Under the pieces are notes generated by a model. That model worked only from the letters and a program-made list of their open reading frames with translations. It was not told where the DNA came from and made no database searches. Positions 38,611-47,216 of a stretch of 64,000 nt of DNA are shown piece by piece (the stretch's first letter is position 1; every line of letters begins with the position of its first letter). Origin of the DNA: Motilibacter peucedani (GTDB lineage Bacteria; Actinomycetota; Actinomycetes; Motilibacterales; Motilibacteraceae); NCBI RefSeq assembly GCF_003634695.1, contig NZ_RBWV01000015.1:167380-231379 (forward strand). The letters run 5' to 3'. Position numbers and translations under genes: made by a program.

Positions 38611-39531
38611 TCAGCCCTTCACCGCACCGGACACCAGCCCGGTGGTCATCCGGCCCTGCACGAACAGGAAGAACACAATGACCGGGATGGTCATCAGCGT
38701 CGAGCCGGCCATGATCGCGCCCCAGTCGGTGCTGGAGTGGACCTGCTTGAAGGTCCGCAGCCAGACGGGCAGCGTCCGGTGCTCGGGGCGGTTCATGAGG
38801 ACGAGCGCCGTGAGGAACTCGTTCCAGGCCTGGATGAAGGCGAACACGCCGGTCGCGATCAAGCCGGGCGCCATGAGCGGGAACGTCACGCTGAAGAACG
38901 CGCGGACCCGGCTGCACCCGTCGATGCGGGCGGCCTCCTCGAGCTCGACCGGGACGCCGGCGACGAAGCCGCGCAGCGTCCAGATCGTGAAGGGCAGCAC
39001 CGTCGCGACGTAGACCATGCCCAGGCCGATGACGGTGTTGGTCAGCTGCCAGCCGTTCAGCAGCCGGTAGATCGTGATGATCATCGCCTCGGCCGGGAGC
39101 ATCTGGATGACCAGCACCCCGAGCACCATCAGCCGGCGGCTGCGGAACCGGAAGCGCGTCAGGGCGACGGCGGCGAGCAGGGCGAGGAACAGTGCGACGA
39201 CGACCGTCAGGACGGTCACCAGCAGGCTGGTGCGCAGGGCCGGCACGAAGTCGGTGCTCGGGTCGAGGACGTGGCGGAAGTTGCGCAGCGTCGGCGAGGT
39301 GGGCGCGAAGGTCGGCGTGACGCTGCGGATCTTGTTGTTGGGCAGCAGCGAGGTGCTGACCATCCAGTAGACCGGGAACACCGAGACCACGAAGACCACC
39401 AGGGCTGCGAGGTTGATGGCGGCGCGGGCGCTCGTACGCCTGGCGCTGCGGCGGCGCGCGCGGACGGCGGTGCCGGCGCCGCTCGCCGCCACGACGGGTG
39501 TCCCGGCGACCGAGGGGCTCGTGACGCTCAC
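38611..39531 (-). CDS. Carbohydrate ABC permease, MalG-like
   Basis: 306 residues from GTG 39531, overlapping the upstream permease stop (GTGA). Six helices after a basic N-terminus ([15 protein letters not shown]). The EAA loop EEAARIDGCSRVRAFFSVTFPLMAPGL (about 205-230) contacts the ATPase. VYWMVSTSL in the first helix and NEFLTALVLMN are typical of MalG/NgcG permeases. It forms a heterodimer with the next permease upstream; the ATPase is not encoded here. Confidence 0.92.
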   Translation of the reverse strand: MSVTSPSVAGTPVVAASGAGTAVRARRRSARRTSARAAINLAALVVFVVSVFPVYWMVSTSLLPNNKIRSVTPTFAPTSPTLRNFRHVLDPSTDFVPALRTSLLVTVLTVVVALFLALLAAVALTRFRFRSRRLMVLGVLVIQMLPAEAMIITIYRLLNGWQLTNTVIGLGMVYVATVLPFTIWTLRGFVAGVPVELEEAARIDGCSRVRAFFSVTFPLMAPGLIATGVFAFIQAWNEFLTALVLMNRPEHRTLPVWLRTFKQVHSSTDWGAIMAGSTLMTIPVIVFFLFVQGRMTTGLVSGAVKG

Positions 39532-40457
39532 AGTTCCTCCTGGCGGACGATCTGGCGGACGTAGAGGACCGAGATGAGCAGCATGACCACCACGAGGATG
39601 ACCGCGATCGCGCTGCCGACGTCGAAGCGGCCCTGGGCGACGCCGACCTGGTAGATGTAGACGCCGATCGTGCTGGTCTGCGAGGTCACGCCGCCGCTGC
39701 CCTGCAGGGCGAAGATCTGCGTGAACACCCGCAGGTCCCAGATCACCTGCAGGACCGTGACGATGAGCAGCACCGGCCGCACGAACGGCAGCACGATGTG
39801 GCGGAAGCGCTGGGCCGGCCCGGCGCCGTCGAGCTGCGCTGCCTCGAGGCACTCGTCGGGCACCTGAGTGAGCCCCGCGTAGAGGGTGAACGCGACGAAG
39901 GGCACCGACTGCCAGGTGATGACGATGGTGGCGACGGCGAAGAAGGAGAGCGGGTTCAGCAGCCAGGAGTGGCCGGTCTCGTCGATGCCGATGCTCGTGA
40001 GGACGTAGTTGACCACGCCGTACTGCGAGTCGAACATCCAGCTCCAGATGACGATGGCCGTCAGCGCGGGCATCGCCCAAGCGAGCAGCAGGCCCACCGT
40101 CACCAGCAGACGCATGGCCCGGCCGAGCTGCACGAGCAGGAGGGCGACCAGCATGCCGATGCCGACGGCGAGCACGACGTTGACCGCGCAGAAGGCGAAG
40201 CTGCGTCCGAGGACCACCCAGAACTGGTGGTCGGTGAGCACGGCCTTGTAGTTGTCGAGCCCGACGAACTCCGGCGGCTTGCCGAAGACCTGCGCCCGAC
40301 CGTACTTCTGCGTCGAGGTGATGAGCAGCTTGACCAGCGGGTAGCCGGTCAGCACCAGGAGGACTGCGAGTGCCGGGCCGAGCAGCAGCCACGGCGCGAG
40401 CGCCTGTCCTGCAGTCGTGCGCCGTCGCCTAGGTGCAAGAGGGGCGACTGCGGCCAT
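39528..40457 (-). CDS. Carbohydrate ABC permease, MalF-like
   Basis: 309 residues from ATG 40457, with GAGGAG upstream. Six helices: LAPWLLLGPALAVLLVL and SFAFCAVNVVLAVGIGMLVALLL among them. EAA loop LEAAQLDGAGPAQRFRHIVLPFVRPV. FVGLDNYKAVLTD is the conserved periplasmic-side segment of the MalF/UgpA family. It partners the MalG-like permease downstream and is separated from the binding-protein gene by a 17-bp hairpin. Confidence 0.92.
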   Translation of the reverse strand: MAAVAPLAPRRRRTTAGQALAPWLLLGPALAVLLVLTGYPLVKLLITSTQKYGRAQVFGKPPEFVGLDNYKAVLTDHQFWVVLGRSFAFCAVNVVLAVGIGMLVALLLVQLGRAMRLLVTVGLLLAWAMPALTAIVIWSWMFDSQYGVVNYVLTSIGIDETGHSWLLNPLSFFAVATIVITWQSVPFVAFTLYAGLTQVPDECLEAAQLDGAGPAQRFRHIVLPFVRPVLLIVTVLQVIWDLRVFTQIFALQGSGGVTSQTSTIGVYIYQVGVAQGRFDVGSAIAVILVVVMLLISVLYVRQIVRQEEL

Positions 40458-40541
40458 GAGCGCTCTCCTCGGGGTCGTGGGGCGGTTCGAGTGGCACGTG
40501 GTGGCGCTGGGTGGTCCAGCGACAGGCGGTGCGATGAGCGA

Positions 40542-40579
40542 CGGGTACGCCGCGGCGGAGCGCCGCCGCGGCGTACCCG
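40542..40579 (-). terminator. Perfect 17-bp hairpin between binding protein and permease genes
   Basis: CGGGTACGCCGCGGCGG (40542-40558) and its exact complement (40563-40579) around the 4-nt loop AGCG. It lies 10 bp after the binding-protein stop and 85 bp before the permease start. It could partly terminate transcription or protect the 3' end of the binding-protein message. Confidence 0.8.
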
Positions 40580-40588
40580 GTCCTCGTC

Positions 40589-41917
40589 CTAGCGGTTCAG
40601 CGCATCCGTGATCTTCGCGTCCGCGGCCTTGGCCAGGGAGGCGACGTCACCGCCGCCGGCGATCTTCACGAAGAGGTCCTCCATGATCTTGTCGGCCTCG
40701 ACGTTGGCCCAGCCCGGCGCGGCCGGGGTGAGCTTGGTGTTGGTCACGGCCTTCGCGGTGGCCTGGGCGACCTCGTCAGTGCCCATGTCCTTGACGAGCG
40801 AGGTCTTCGCGGGCACCAGGCCGGCCTTGGCCATCTGCGACTGGTAGCCGTCGCTCAGGATGTCCTTGAGCAGTGCGTAGGCGAGGTCCTTGTGCTGCGA
40901 CTTGGCCGAGATGCCGAGGTTGGAGCCGCCGAGGAAGACAGGGGCGGTCTTGTCCGCGGTCAGGCCGGGGAGGGCGAAGACGCCGAGGTTCGCCTTGGCG
41001 TCAGGGCAGCCGCCCTTGTCCTTGGGCGCGAGGATCGAGCCGGCCACCCAGCCCGGGGCCGAGAGCATGCCGACCTGGTTGGCGCAGTAGGGCACCTGCG
41101 GGTCGGTCTCCTGGCCGTCCTTGGCGGCGGCGGAGTCCTCGGTCATGGCCTTCTGCACCATCTTCAGGCCCTTGACCGACTCGGGGGACTCGAGGGTGCC
41201 GGTCCACGTGCCGTCCTTCTCGGTGGCCACGTCACCGCCGGTGGCCCAGATGAAGGGCAGCGCGTTGCGCCAGTCCTGGCCGGGCCACCACAGGCCCGAG
41301 AAGCCCTTGGTCTTGCTGGCGGCCTTGAGCTTGGCCCCGTCGGCGATGTACTCGTCGAGGGTTGTCGGCGTCCCCGAGATGCCGGCGGCCTTGAACAGGT
41401 CCTTGCGGTAGAACACGAGCCGCGAGCCGGCGTAGTAGGGCGCCGCGTAGAACTTGCCGTCGTAGGTGCCGGCGTCGACGAAGCCCTTGAGCAGGTCGTC
41501 ACCGCCGAGCTCTGCCTTCTTGTCGGTGATGTCCTCGAACGCGCCGGCCGAGGTGAAGGCGACCGCCTGCGTGTTGCCGACCTCGACCACGTCGGGGGAG
41601 TCGGAGCCCGACAGCGCCGTGGTCAGCTTGTCGACCAGGCCGTCCCACACCTGCTGCTCGATGACGAGCTCGGCGTTGGGGTTCTCCTTCTCGAAGGTGG
41701 TCTTGAGGTAGTCGCGGATCGGCTGCGGGGTGTCCGTGCCGTTGAGCCACAGGCGGACCTTCACCTTGTCACCGCCGCCCGTCTGGGCGCCCGCGCTGCT
41801 CGAGGGAGCGGCTGCTGCGCCGTCGCTGGCAGGCTCCGACGGCGACGAGGAGCCGCCGCACCCGGCCAGGGCGAGTGCAGCGACGGTGGACACTGCGAGG
41901 AGTCGGGTGATCTTCAC
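40589..41917 (-). CDS. Amino-sugar ABC transporter substrate-binding lipoprotein
   Basis: 442 residues from GTG 41917, with GGGAGG 7 nt upstream. Signal peptide with lipobox LALAGC (Cys at about 20), a Ser/Ala/Gly linker, then a type 1 extracellular solute-binding domain: VKVRLWLNGTDTPQPIRDYLK, FYAAPYYAGSRLVFYRKDLF, GLWWPGQDWRNALPFIWATGG, FLGGSNLGISAKS. It delivers sugar to the two permeases. The operon's enzymes point to GlcNAc or N,N'-diacetylchitobiose as ligand (like NgcE/DasA). It is the first gene of the seven-gene operon. Confidence 0.9.
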   Translation of the reverse strand: MKITRLLAVSTVAALALAGCGGSSSPSEPASDGAAAAPSSSAGAQTGGGDKVKVRLWLNGTDTPQPIRDYLKTTFEKENPNAELVIEQQVWDGLVDKLTTALSGSDSPDVVEVGNTQAVAFTSAGAFEDITDKKAELGGDDLLKGFVDAGTYDGKFYAAPYYAGSRLVFYRKDLFKAAGISGTPTTLDEYIADGAKLKAASKTKGFSGLWWPGQDWRNALPFIWATGGDVATEKDGTWTGTLESPESVKGLKMVQKAMTEDSAAAKDGQETDPQVPYCANQVGMLSAPGWVAGSILAPKDKGGCPDAKANLGVFALPGLTADKTAPVFLGGSNLGISAKSQHKDLAYALLKDILSDGYQSQMAKAGLVPAKTSLVKDMGTDEVAQATAKAVTNTKLTPAAPGWANVEADKIMEDLFVKIAGGGDVASLAKAADAKITDALNR

Positions 41918-42039
41918 GGGGTTCCCTCCCGGGGACGAGGCGCGTGACGTGGACGTGGGCAGGGTGGGGCGTGGTGAGGACGAACCCTGCTGGAGCAGGG
42001 GTGGTGCCAGATGGTGTCTAGAAGACTGGTGTGGCCTGC

Positions 42040-43191
42040 TCAGGAGACGCCGAGCTGGCCGGAGAGCACGAGCACGGCCGCACCGGCGAGGACGACGTCG
42101 TCGCCGAGCTTGGCCATGCGCAGGTCGACATCACTGCCGACGACGGGCATGGTCCGCTTGCGCACGGACGCGAGCGCCGCGTCGTGCAGCGTGCCGCTGA
42201 GCAGCCCCTCCGGCCCGCTCAGCACGATCTCGCGCAGGTCGAGGGCGCTGACCACGGGAGCCAGTGCCGCCCCGAGCCGGCGCCCGGCGCTCGCGAGCGA
42301 GGCGTCGCGGGCGCGGACCGAGGCGCCCTCGACCGCGGACCGGAGCGCCGGCACCGAGACCACGGTCTCGAGGCAGCCGCGCCGGCCGCACGCGCACACC
42401 ACGCCGCGCTCCTCCACCGTCACGTGGCCGATCTCGCCGGCAGCGTGGTGGTGGCCCCCGAGCAGTGCGCCGTCGAGCACGAGCCCGGCGCCGACGCCGC
42501 GGCCGATGCGTACGAGCATCAGACCGCCGCGACCCGCGCCGCCGAACGTGTGCTCGCCCAGCGCGGCGGTGTTGGCGTCGTTGGCGACGTGGACGGGCAG
42601 CGAGAGCGCCTCGGAGAGCCGTTCGCGCAGGGGGAGGTCCGTCCACTGCAGGTTCGGCGCCAGCAGCACGACACCGTCGGGGGAGACGATGCCCGGGCTG
42701 CCGACCCCGACGCCCAGCACCGGCCGGGTGGCCGAGCCGAGCAGGGTGCGGCACAGCGCGAGCGCGGTGCCGACCGCGTCCTCGCCGACCCGGCCCTCGA
42801 CCGGCAGGGCGGCACGGGCGAGCACGGTGCCCGACAGGTCGAGCACCGCACCCTTCATGCAGTCCTCGTCGGAGAGGTCGAGGCACACGATGTGAGCCGC
42901 GTCGGCACGCAGTCCCACGAGGGTGGCGGGCTTGCCCACCCGAGCCTCCTCGCGCAGCCCGAGCTCTTCGACGAGGTCCTCTGCCATCAGCTCGGCGACG
43001 AGGTCGGAGACCGTGACGCGGGTGAGGGCGGTCTCGCGGGCGAGGTCCGCCCGCGACGAGGGGCCGTTGTCGAACAGCGTCTGGAGGACCAGCGCGCGGT
43101 TGTGGCGTCGGGCGTCCTCGGGCAGCACCTTGGCTCGCGGGTGCAGGCCACGACCGGCGCGGGGGCCGACTTGGCGGGTGGGCGACGACAC
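42040..43191 (-). CDS. ROK-family transcriptional repressor (NagC/XylR type)
   Basis: 383 residues from GTG 43191. An N-terminal winged helix (about 22-80: HNRALVLQTLFDNGPSSRADLARETALTRVTVSDLVAEL) precedes a ROK sugar-binding domain with the zinc motif CACGRRGCLE and HHHAAGEIGHV. Such repressors release DNA when they bind their sugar. It lies just upstream of, and in the same direction as, the amino-sugar operon, the presumed target. A 7-9-7 palindrome overlaps its own promoter, so it is probably autoregulated. Confidence 0.9.
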   Translation of the reverse strand: MSSPTRQVGPRAGRGLHPRAKVLPEDARRHNRALVLQTLFDNGPSSRADLARETALTRVTVSDLVAELMAEDLVEELGLREEARVGKPATLVGLRADAAHIVCLDLSDEDCMKGAVLDLSGTVLARAALPVEGRVGEDAVGTALALCRTLLGSATRPVLGVGVGSPGIVSPDGVVLLAPNLQWTDLPLRERLSEALSLPVHVANDANTAALGEHTFGGAGRGGLMLVRIGRGVGAGLVLDGALLGGHHHAAGEIGHVTVEERGVVCACGRRGCLETVVSVPALRSAVEGASVRARDASLASAGRRLGAALAPVVSALDLREIVLSGPEGLLSGTLHDAALASVRKRTMPVVGSDVDLRMAKLGDDVVLAGAAVLVLSGQLGVS

Positions 43192-43195
43192 GTTT

Positions 43196-43227
43196 GTTAG
43201 TAGACCTGCCTTACTAACCGCCGTCAA
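43196..43227 (-). promoter_or_regulatory. ROK repressor promoter and operator
   Basis: TTGACG on the minus strand (43227-43222) is followed by the palindrome GTTAGTA-N9-TACTAAC (43218-43196), which covers the spacer and the -10 region. It ends 5 bp before the GTG at 43191. Confidence 0.6.
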
Positions 43228-43243
43228 TACCCGTCCTGCCAAC

Positions 43244-43261
43244 CGTTACCTGCCCGTAACG
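43244..43261. promoter_or_regulatory. CGTTAC-N6-GTAACG palindrome
   Basis: Perfect inverted repeat with a 6-bp spacer (CTGCCC). The spacing matches a GTnAC-n6-GnAAC box of the nitrogen regulator GlnR. It lies upstream of both divergent genes. Confidence 0.4.
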
Positions 43262-43283
43262 CTCACGTCCGCCATCGCCCGTT

Positions 43284-43338
43284 GTGTCCGAACTGGCGCG
43301 CGCCGACCCGCAGGTCGGCGCGCCGCGAGTTCGGACAC
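43284..43338. repeat. 55-bp inverted repeat between divergent genes
   Basis: Outer arms GTGTCCGAACT (43284-43294) and AGTTCGGACAC (43328-43338) match perfectly. Inner arms GGCGCGCGCCGACC and GGTCGGCGCGCC pair with one small mismatch region around CCGCA. The whole can fold as a hairpin or cruciform. It lies 27 bp before the SDR start and 93 bp before the repressor start. Confidence 0.85.
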
Positions 43339-43364
43339 GACGGGCCACGGGTAGGTCACCACGC

Positions 43365-44174
43365 ATGACTGAGAACACGACAGAGACCCCCACGACCGAG
43401 AGCAAGCCTCTCGCGCTGGTGACCGGCGCGTCGAGCGGGATCGGGCTCGAGCTGGCCAAGCAGTTCGCCGAGAACGGCTTCGACCTGGTGCTCTGCGCCG
43501 AGGACAGCGGGCTGGGAGCTGCCGCCGCGCAGCTGGTGGGCGCCAGCGTACGCACGGTGCAGGCCGACCTCTCGACCTACGAGGGCGTCGAGCAGCTCTG
43601 GACCGCCGTGCAGGAAGGCGGCCGGCCGCTGGCGGCCGCCGCGCTGAACGCCGGCATCGGGAAGGGCGGGGCGTTCCTCGACAACGTCCTGGCCGACGAG
43701 CTCGAGGTCATCGACCTCAACGTCAGCGGCACCGTCCACCTCGCGCACAAGGTCCTGACGGACATGGTGGCCCGCAACGAGGGCCGGGTGCTGTTCACCT
43801 CTTCGATCGCCTCGACGATGCCCGGCTCGTTCCAGGCGGTCTACAACGCGTCGAAGTCGTTCGTGCAGAGCTTCGTCGAGGCGCTGCAGAACGAGCTCGA
43901 GGACACCGAGGTCACGCTGACCTCGCTGATGCCCGGGCCCACCGACACCGAGTTCTTCCACCGGGCCGACATGGACGACACCAAGGTCGGCGAGGGCAAG
44001 AAGGACGACCCGGCCCAGGTCGCCGCACAGGGCTTCAAGGCGCTGATGAAGGGCGAGGACAAGCTCGTCGCCGGCTCGCTCAAGACCAAGGTGCAGGGCG
44101 CGGCCAACAACGTGCTGCCAGACAAGCTCAAGGCCGCGGCGCACCGCGTGATGGCCGAGCCCAAGGACGACTAG
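43365..44174 (+). CDS. Short-chain dehydrogenase/reductase
   Basis: 269 residues from ATG 43365. Cofactor motif VTGASSGIGLELA (about 16-28), NAGIGKGG, and the catalytic set: Ser in TSSIAST and Tyr-x3-Lys in YNASKSF (about 160-166). LMPGPTDTEFF follows. A C-terminal extension (KGEDKLVAGSLKTKVQG) resembles the SDR group that includes fatty-acyl and retinol-type reductases. Substrate unknown. It is divergent from the ROK repressor and convergent with sdhB. Confidence 0.88.
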   Translation: MTENTTETPTTESKPLALVTGASSGIGLELAKQFAENGFDLVLCAEDSGLGAAAAQLVGASVRTVQADLSTYEGVEQLWTAVQEGGRPLAAAALNAGIGKGGAFLDNVLADELEVIDLNVSGTVHLAHKVLTDMVARNEGRVLFTSSIASTMPGSFQAVYNASKSFVQSFVEALQNELEDTEVTLTSLMPGPTDTEFFHRADMDDTKVGEGKKDDPAQVAAQGFKALMKGEDKLVAGSLKTKVQGAANNVLPDKLKAAAHRVMAEPKDD

Positions 44175-44180
44175 CACCCC

Positions 44181-44233
44181 CAACGTCGTGGAGCCCCATC
44201 GCCGCTAGCGGGCGATGGGGCTCCACGACGTTG
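44181..44233. terminator. Bidirectional terminator, 23-bp perfect stem
   Basis: CAACGTCGTGGAGCCCCATC plus GCC (44181-44203) pairs exactly with 44211-44233 across a 7-nt loop. It lies between the convergent SDR (stop 44174) and sdhB (stop 44245). Confidence 0.85.
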
Positions 44234-44244
44234 TGAGGAATGGG

Positions 44245-44949
44245 CTAGACGGCGCGCGTGAGCAGCGCCCGCTTCACTTCCTGGATCGCCTTGGTGACCT
44301 CGATGCCACGGGGGCAGGCCTCGGTGCAGTTGAAGGTCGTGCGGCAGCGCCACACGCCCTCCTTCTCGTTGAGGATCTCGAGGCGCTGCGTGGCGCCGTC
44401 GTCGCGGCTGTCGAAGATGAACCGGTGGGCGTTGACGATCGCCGCCGGGCCGAAGTACTGCCCGTCGGTCCAGAACACCGGGCACGAGGTCGTGCACGCG
44501 GCGCACAGGATGCACTTGGTGGTGTCGTCGAACTTCTCGCGGTCCTCGGCCGACTGCAGGCGCTCGCGGGTCGGCTCGTTGCCCTTGGTGATGAGGAAGG
44601 GCATGACGTCGCGGTAGGCCGCGAAGAACGGGTCCATGTCGACCACGAGGTCCTTGAGCAGCGGCAGGCCCTTGATCGCCTCGACCGTGATCGGCTTGGC
44701 GGGGTTCAGGTCCTTGACCAGCGTCTTGCACGCCAGCCGGTTGCGGCCGTTGATGCGCATGGCGTCCGAGCCGCACACGCCGTGGGCGCAGGAGCGGCGG
44801 AACGTGAGCGACCCGTCGATCTCCCACTTGACCTTGTGCAGGGCGTCGAGCACGCGGTCGGTCGGGAGCGCCGAGACGACGTAGGTCTCCCAGTGCGGCT
44901 CCGCGTCGAGCTCGGGCTCGTAGCGACGGATCTTGAGCGTGATGTCCAC
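44245..44949 (-). CDS. sdhB: Succinate dehydrogenase iron-sulfur subunit
   Basis: 234 residues from GTG 44949, overlapping the sdhA stop by one base. The 2Fe-2S site is SCAHGVCGSDAM plus the later Cys in RLACK. The 4Fe-4S site is KCILCAACTTSC, and CRTTFNCTEACPRGI gives the 3Fe-4S and final cysteines. It passes electrons from the SdhA flavin to membrane quinone. It is last in sdhCDAB and is followed by the strong 44181-44233 hairpin. Confidence 0.95.
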   Translation of the reverse strand: MDITLKIRRYEPELDAEPHWETYVVSALPTDRVLDALHKVKWEIDGSLTFRRSCAHGVCGSDAMRINGRNRLACKTLVKDLNPAKPITVEAIKGLPLLKDLVVDMDPFFAAYRDVMPFLITKGNEPTRERLQSAEDREKFDDTTKCILCAACTTSCPVFWTDGQYFGPAAIVNAHRFIFDSRDDGATQRLEILNEKEGVWRCRTTFNCTEACPRGIEVTKAIQEVKRALLTRAV

Positions 44950-46706
44950 TAGTACTTGCGCTCCATCGGCTTGTAGCGCGTCTGCACGACCGGCTTGTAG
45001 TGCAGCTCGATCTCGACGCCGCCGTCAGCGTCCACCTGGCGGTAGGCCATGGTGTGGCGCATGAAGTTGACGTCGTCGCGCGTGGGGTAGTCCTCGCGGA
45101 AGTGCCCGCCGCGCGACTCGTTGCGGGCGTGGGCGGAGGTGACGAGCACCTCGGCCAGGTCGAGCAGGAAGCCCAGCTCGACGGCCTCGAGCAGGTCGGT
45201 GTTGAACCGCCGGCCCTGGTCCTGGATGCCGACGTTGCGGTAGCGCTCCTTCAGCCCGGCGATGTCGACCAGCGCCTGCTTCAGCGTGGTCTCCGTGCGG
45301 TAGACCTGCGCGTTGAGGTCCATCGTCGCCTGCAGCTCGGAGCGGATGGCCGCCACGCGCTCGGTGCCGGTGCTGGAGTAGAGGTTCGCCAGCATCTCGG
45401 TGACGAAGGCAGCCGGGTGCTCGGGCATCTCGGCGTGCTCGGCGGTCTCGGCGTAGCCGGCCGCGTGGATGCCCGCGCGGCGGCCGAACACGTTGATGTC
45501 GAGCAGCGAGTTGGTGCCGAGGCGGTTGGCGCCGTGGACCGAGACGCACGCGCACTCGCCGGCGGCGTACAGCCCCTCGATGTGGTGGATGTCGTCCTTG
45601 AGCACCCGGGCGTCGATGTCGGTCGGGATGCCGCCCATGGCGTAGTGCGCCGTGGGCACGATCGGGACCGGCTCGGTGTAGGGCTCGACGCCGAGGTACG
45701 TGCGGGCGAACTCGGTGATGTCGGGCAGCTTGGCGTCGATCTGCTCGCGCGGCAGGTGCGTCAGGTCGAGGTAGACGTAGTCCTTGTTCGGACCGCAGCC
45801 CCGGCCCTCGCGGATCTCGGTGTGGATCGCGCGGGCGACCATGTCACGCGGCGCGAGGTCCTTGATCGTGGGGGCGTAGCGCTCCATGAAGCGCTCGCCC
45901 TCGCTGTTGCGCAGGATGCCGCCCTCGCCGCGCGCGGCCTCCGAGAGCAGGATGCCCAGGCCCGCGAGACCCGTCGGGTGGAACTGGAAGAACTCCATGT
46001 CCTCGAGCGGCAGGCCCTTGCGCCACACGATGCCCATGCCGTCGCCGGTCAGGGTGTGCGCGTTCGAGGTGGTCTTGAAGACCTTGCCGAACCCGCCGCT
46101 GGCGAAGATGACGGCCTTGGCCTGGAAGACGTGCAGCTCGCCGGTGGCCAGCTCGTAGGCGACGACGCCCGCGACCCGGTCGCCGTCCATGTGCATGTCG
46201 AGGACGTAGAACTCGTTGAAGAACTCGACCTCGTGCTTGACGCACTGCTGGTAGAGCGTCTGGAGGATCATGTGGCCGGTGCGGTCGGCGGCGTAGCAGG
46301 AGCGGCGTACGGCTGCCTCGCCGTGGTTGCGCGTGTGGCCGCCGAAGCGTCGCTGGTCGATGCGCCCCTCGGGCGTGCGGTTGAACGGCAGGCCCATCTT
46401 CTCGAGGTCGAGGACCGCGTCGATGGCCTCCTTGCACATCACCTCGGCCGCGTCCTGGTCGACGAGGTAGTCGCCGCCCTTGACGGTGTCGAAGGTGTGC
46501 CACTCCCAGTTGTCCTCCTCGACGTTGGCGAGGGCGGCGCACATGCCGCCCTGGGCCGCGCCGGTGTGGGACCGGGTGGGGTAGAGCTTGGTGAGCACGG
46601 CGGTGCGCACGCGCTTGCCGGACTCGAGGGCGGCACGCATGCCCGCGCCCCCGGCCCCGACGATGACGACGTCGTAGCGATGGGTCTGCAGTGCTGTGGC
46701 GGCCAC
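44949..46706 (-). CDS. sdhA: Succinate dehydrogenase flavoprotein subunit
   Basis: 585 residues from GTG 46706, with AAGGAGGG just upstream. Dinucleotide-binding [15 protein letters not shown]; the covalent FAD site [12 protein letters not shown] (His about 46); active-site [21 protein letters not shown] and the substrate Arg region [22 protein letters not shown] near the FAD. It oxidises succinate to fumarate on the cytosolic side. It is translated with sdhB through a 1-bp overlap. Confidence 0.96.
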   Translation of the reverse strand: MAATALQTHRYDVVIVGAGGAGMRAALESGKRVRTAVLTKLYPTRSHTGAAQGGMCAALANVEEDNWEWHTFDTVKGGDYLVDQDAAEVMCKEAIDAVLDLEKMGLPFNRTPEGRIDQRRFGGHTRNHGEAAVRRSCYAADRTGHMILQTLYQQCVKHEVEFFNEFYVLDMHMDGDRVAGVVAYELATGELHVFQAKAVIFASGGFGKVFKTTSNAHTLTGDGMGIVWRKGLPLEDMEFFQFHPTGLAGLGILLSEAARGEGGILRNSEGERFMERYAPTIKDLAPRDMVARAIHTEIREGRGCGPNKDYVYLDLTHLPREQIDAKLPDITEFARTYLGVEPYTEPVPIVPTAHYAMGGIPTDIDARVLKDDIHHIEGLYAAGECACVSVHGANRLGTNSLLDINVFGRRAGIHAAGYAETAEHAEMPEHPAAFVTEMLANLYSSTGTERVAAIRSELQATMDLNAQVYRTETTLKQALVDIAGLKERYRNVGIQDQGRRFNTDLLEAVELGFLLDLAEVLVTSAHARNESRGGHFREDYPTRDDVNFMRHTMAYRQVDADGGVEIELHYKPVVQTRYKPMERKY

Positions 46707-46727
46707 GTCGCCCTCCTTGGTGTGGAA

Positions 46728-47216
46728 CTAGATGTTGGGGTCGAACGTGAAGATGACGAGCGTGCCGAGGAAGAGCGTGAACACCGCGGAGGCGTAGAGC
46801 AGCGCCTTGAGCCAGGCCCGCGTCACGTTGCGCTCGGCGTAGTCGTTGATGATCGTGCGCAGCCCGAGCGTGCCGTGCAGCTCGGCGAGCCACAGCATGA
46901 GCAGGTCCCAGACCTGCCAGAACGGGTTGGACCAGCGACCGGCCACGAAGGCGAAGTTGATCTTCTGGACGCCGCCGTCGAGCACCATCTGGATGAGCAG
47001 GTGGCCGAGGGTGAGCACCACGAGCAGCAGGCCCGAGAGGCGCATGAACAGCCACGCGTAGAGCTCGAAGTTGCCGCGGCGGGACGGCCGGCGCTTGTCG
47101 CGCACGCGCGGGGCGCGGCTGCGGGGGGCGTCGAGCGAGGCGATGAGGGCCGCGCCGATCGGCTCGGGGCCCTCCCCGGCGGCGGTGAGCTCCGGAGGGG
47201 TCAGGTCGGTGGCCAT
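46728..47216 (-). CDS. sdhD: Succinate dehydrogenase membrane anchor subunit
   Basis: 162 residues from ATG 47216, overlapping the sdhC stop by one base. A 45-residue polar N-terminus with PRSRAPRVRDKRRPSR precedes three helices (LFMRLSGLLLVVLTLGHLLIQMVL; LWLAELHGTLGLRTIIND; KALLYASAVFTLFLGTLVIF). His in GHLLIQ is a candidate haem ligand. It anchors SdhAB to the membrane with SdhC. Confidence 0.9.
   Translation of the reverse strand: MATDLTPPELTAAGEGPEPIGAALIASLDAPRSRAPRVRDKRRPSRRGNFELYAWLFMRLSGLLLVVLTLGHLLIQMVLDGGVQKINFAFVAGRWSNPFWQVWDLLMLWLAELHGTLGLRTIINDYAERNVTRAWLKALLYASAVFTLFLGTLVIFTFDPNI

Noticed and set aside
40488..40505. GGTTCGAGT-like T-arm signal of a tRNA
   Set aside because: No cloverleaf partner sequence or acceptor stem nearby.
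42005..42032. TCTAGA core resembling a DasR dre site upstream of the binding-protein gene
   Set aside because: Only the central hexamer fits; flanking arms do not match ACTGGTCTAGACCAGT.
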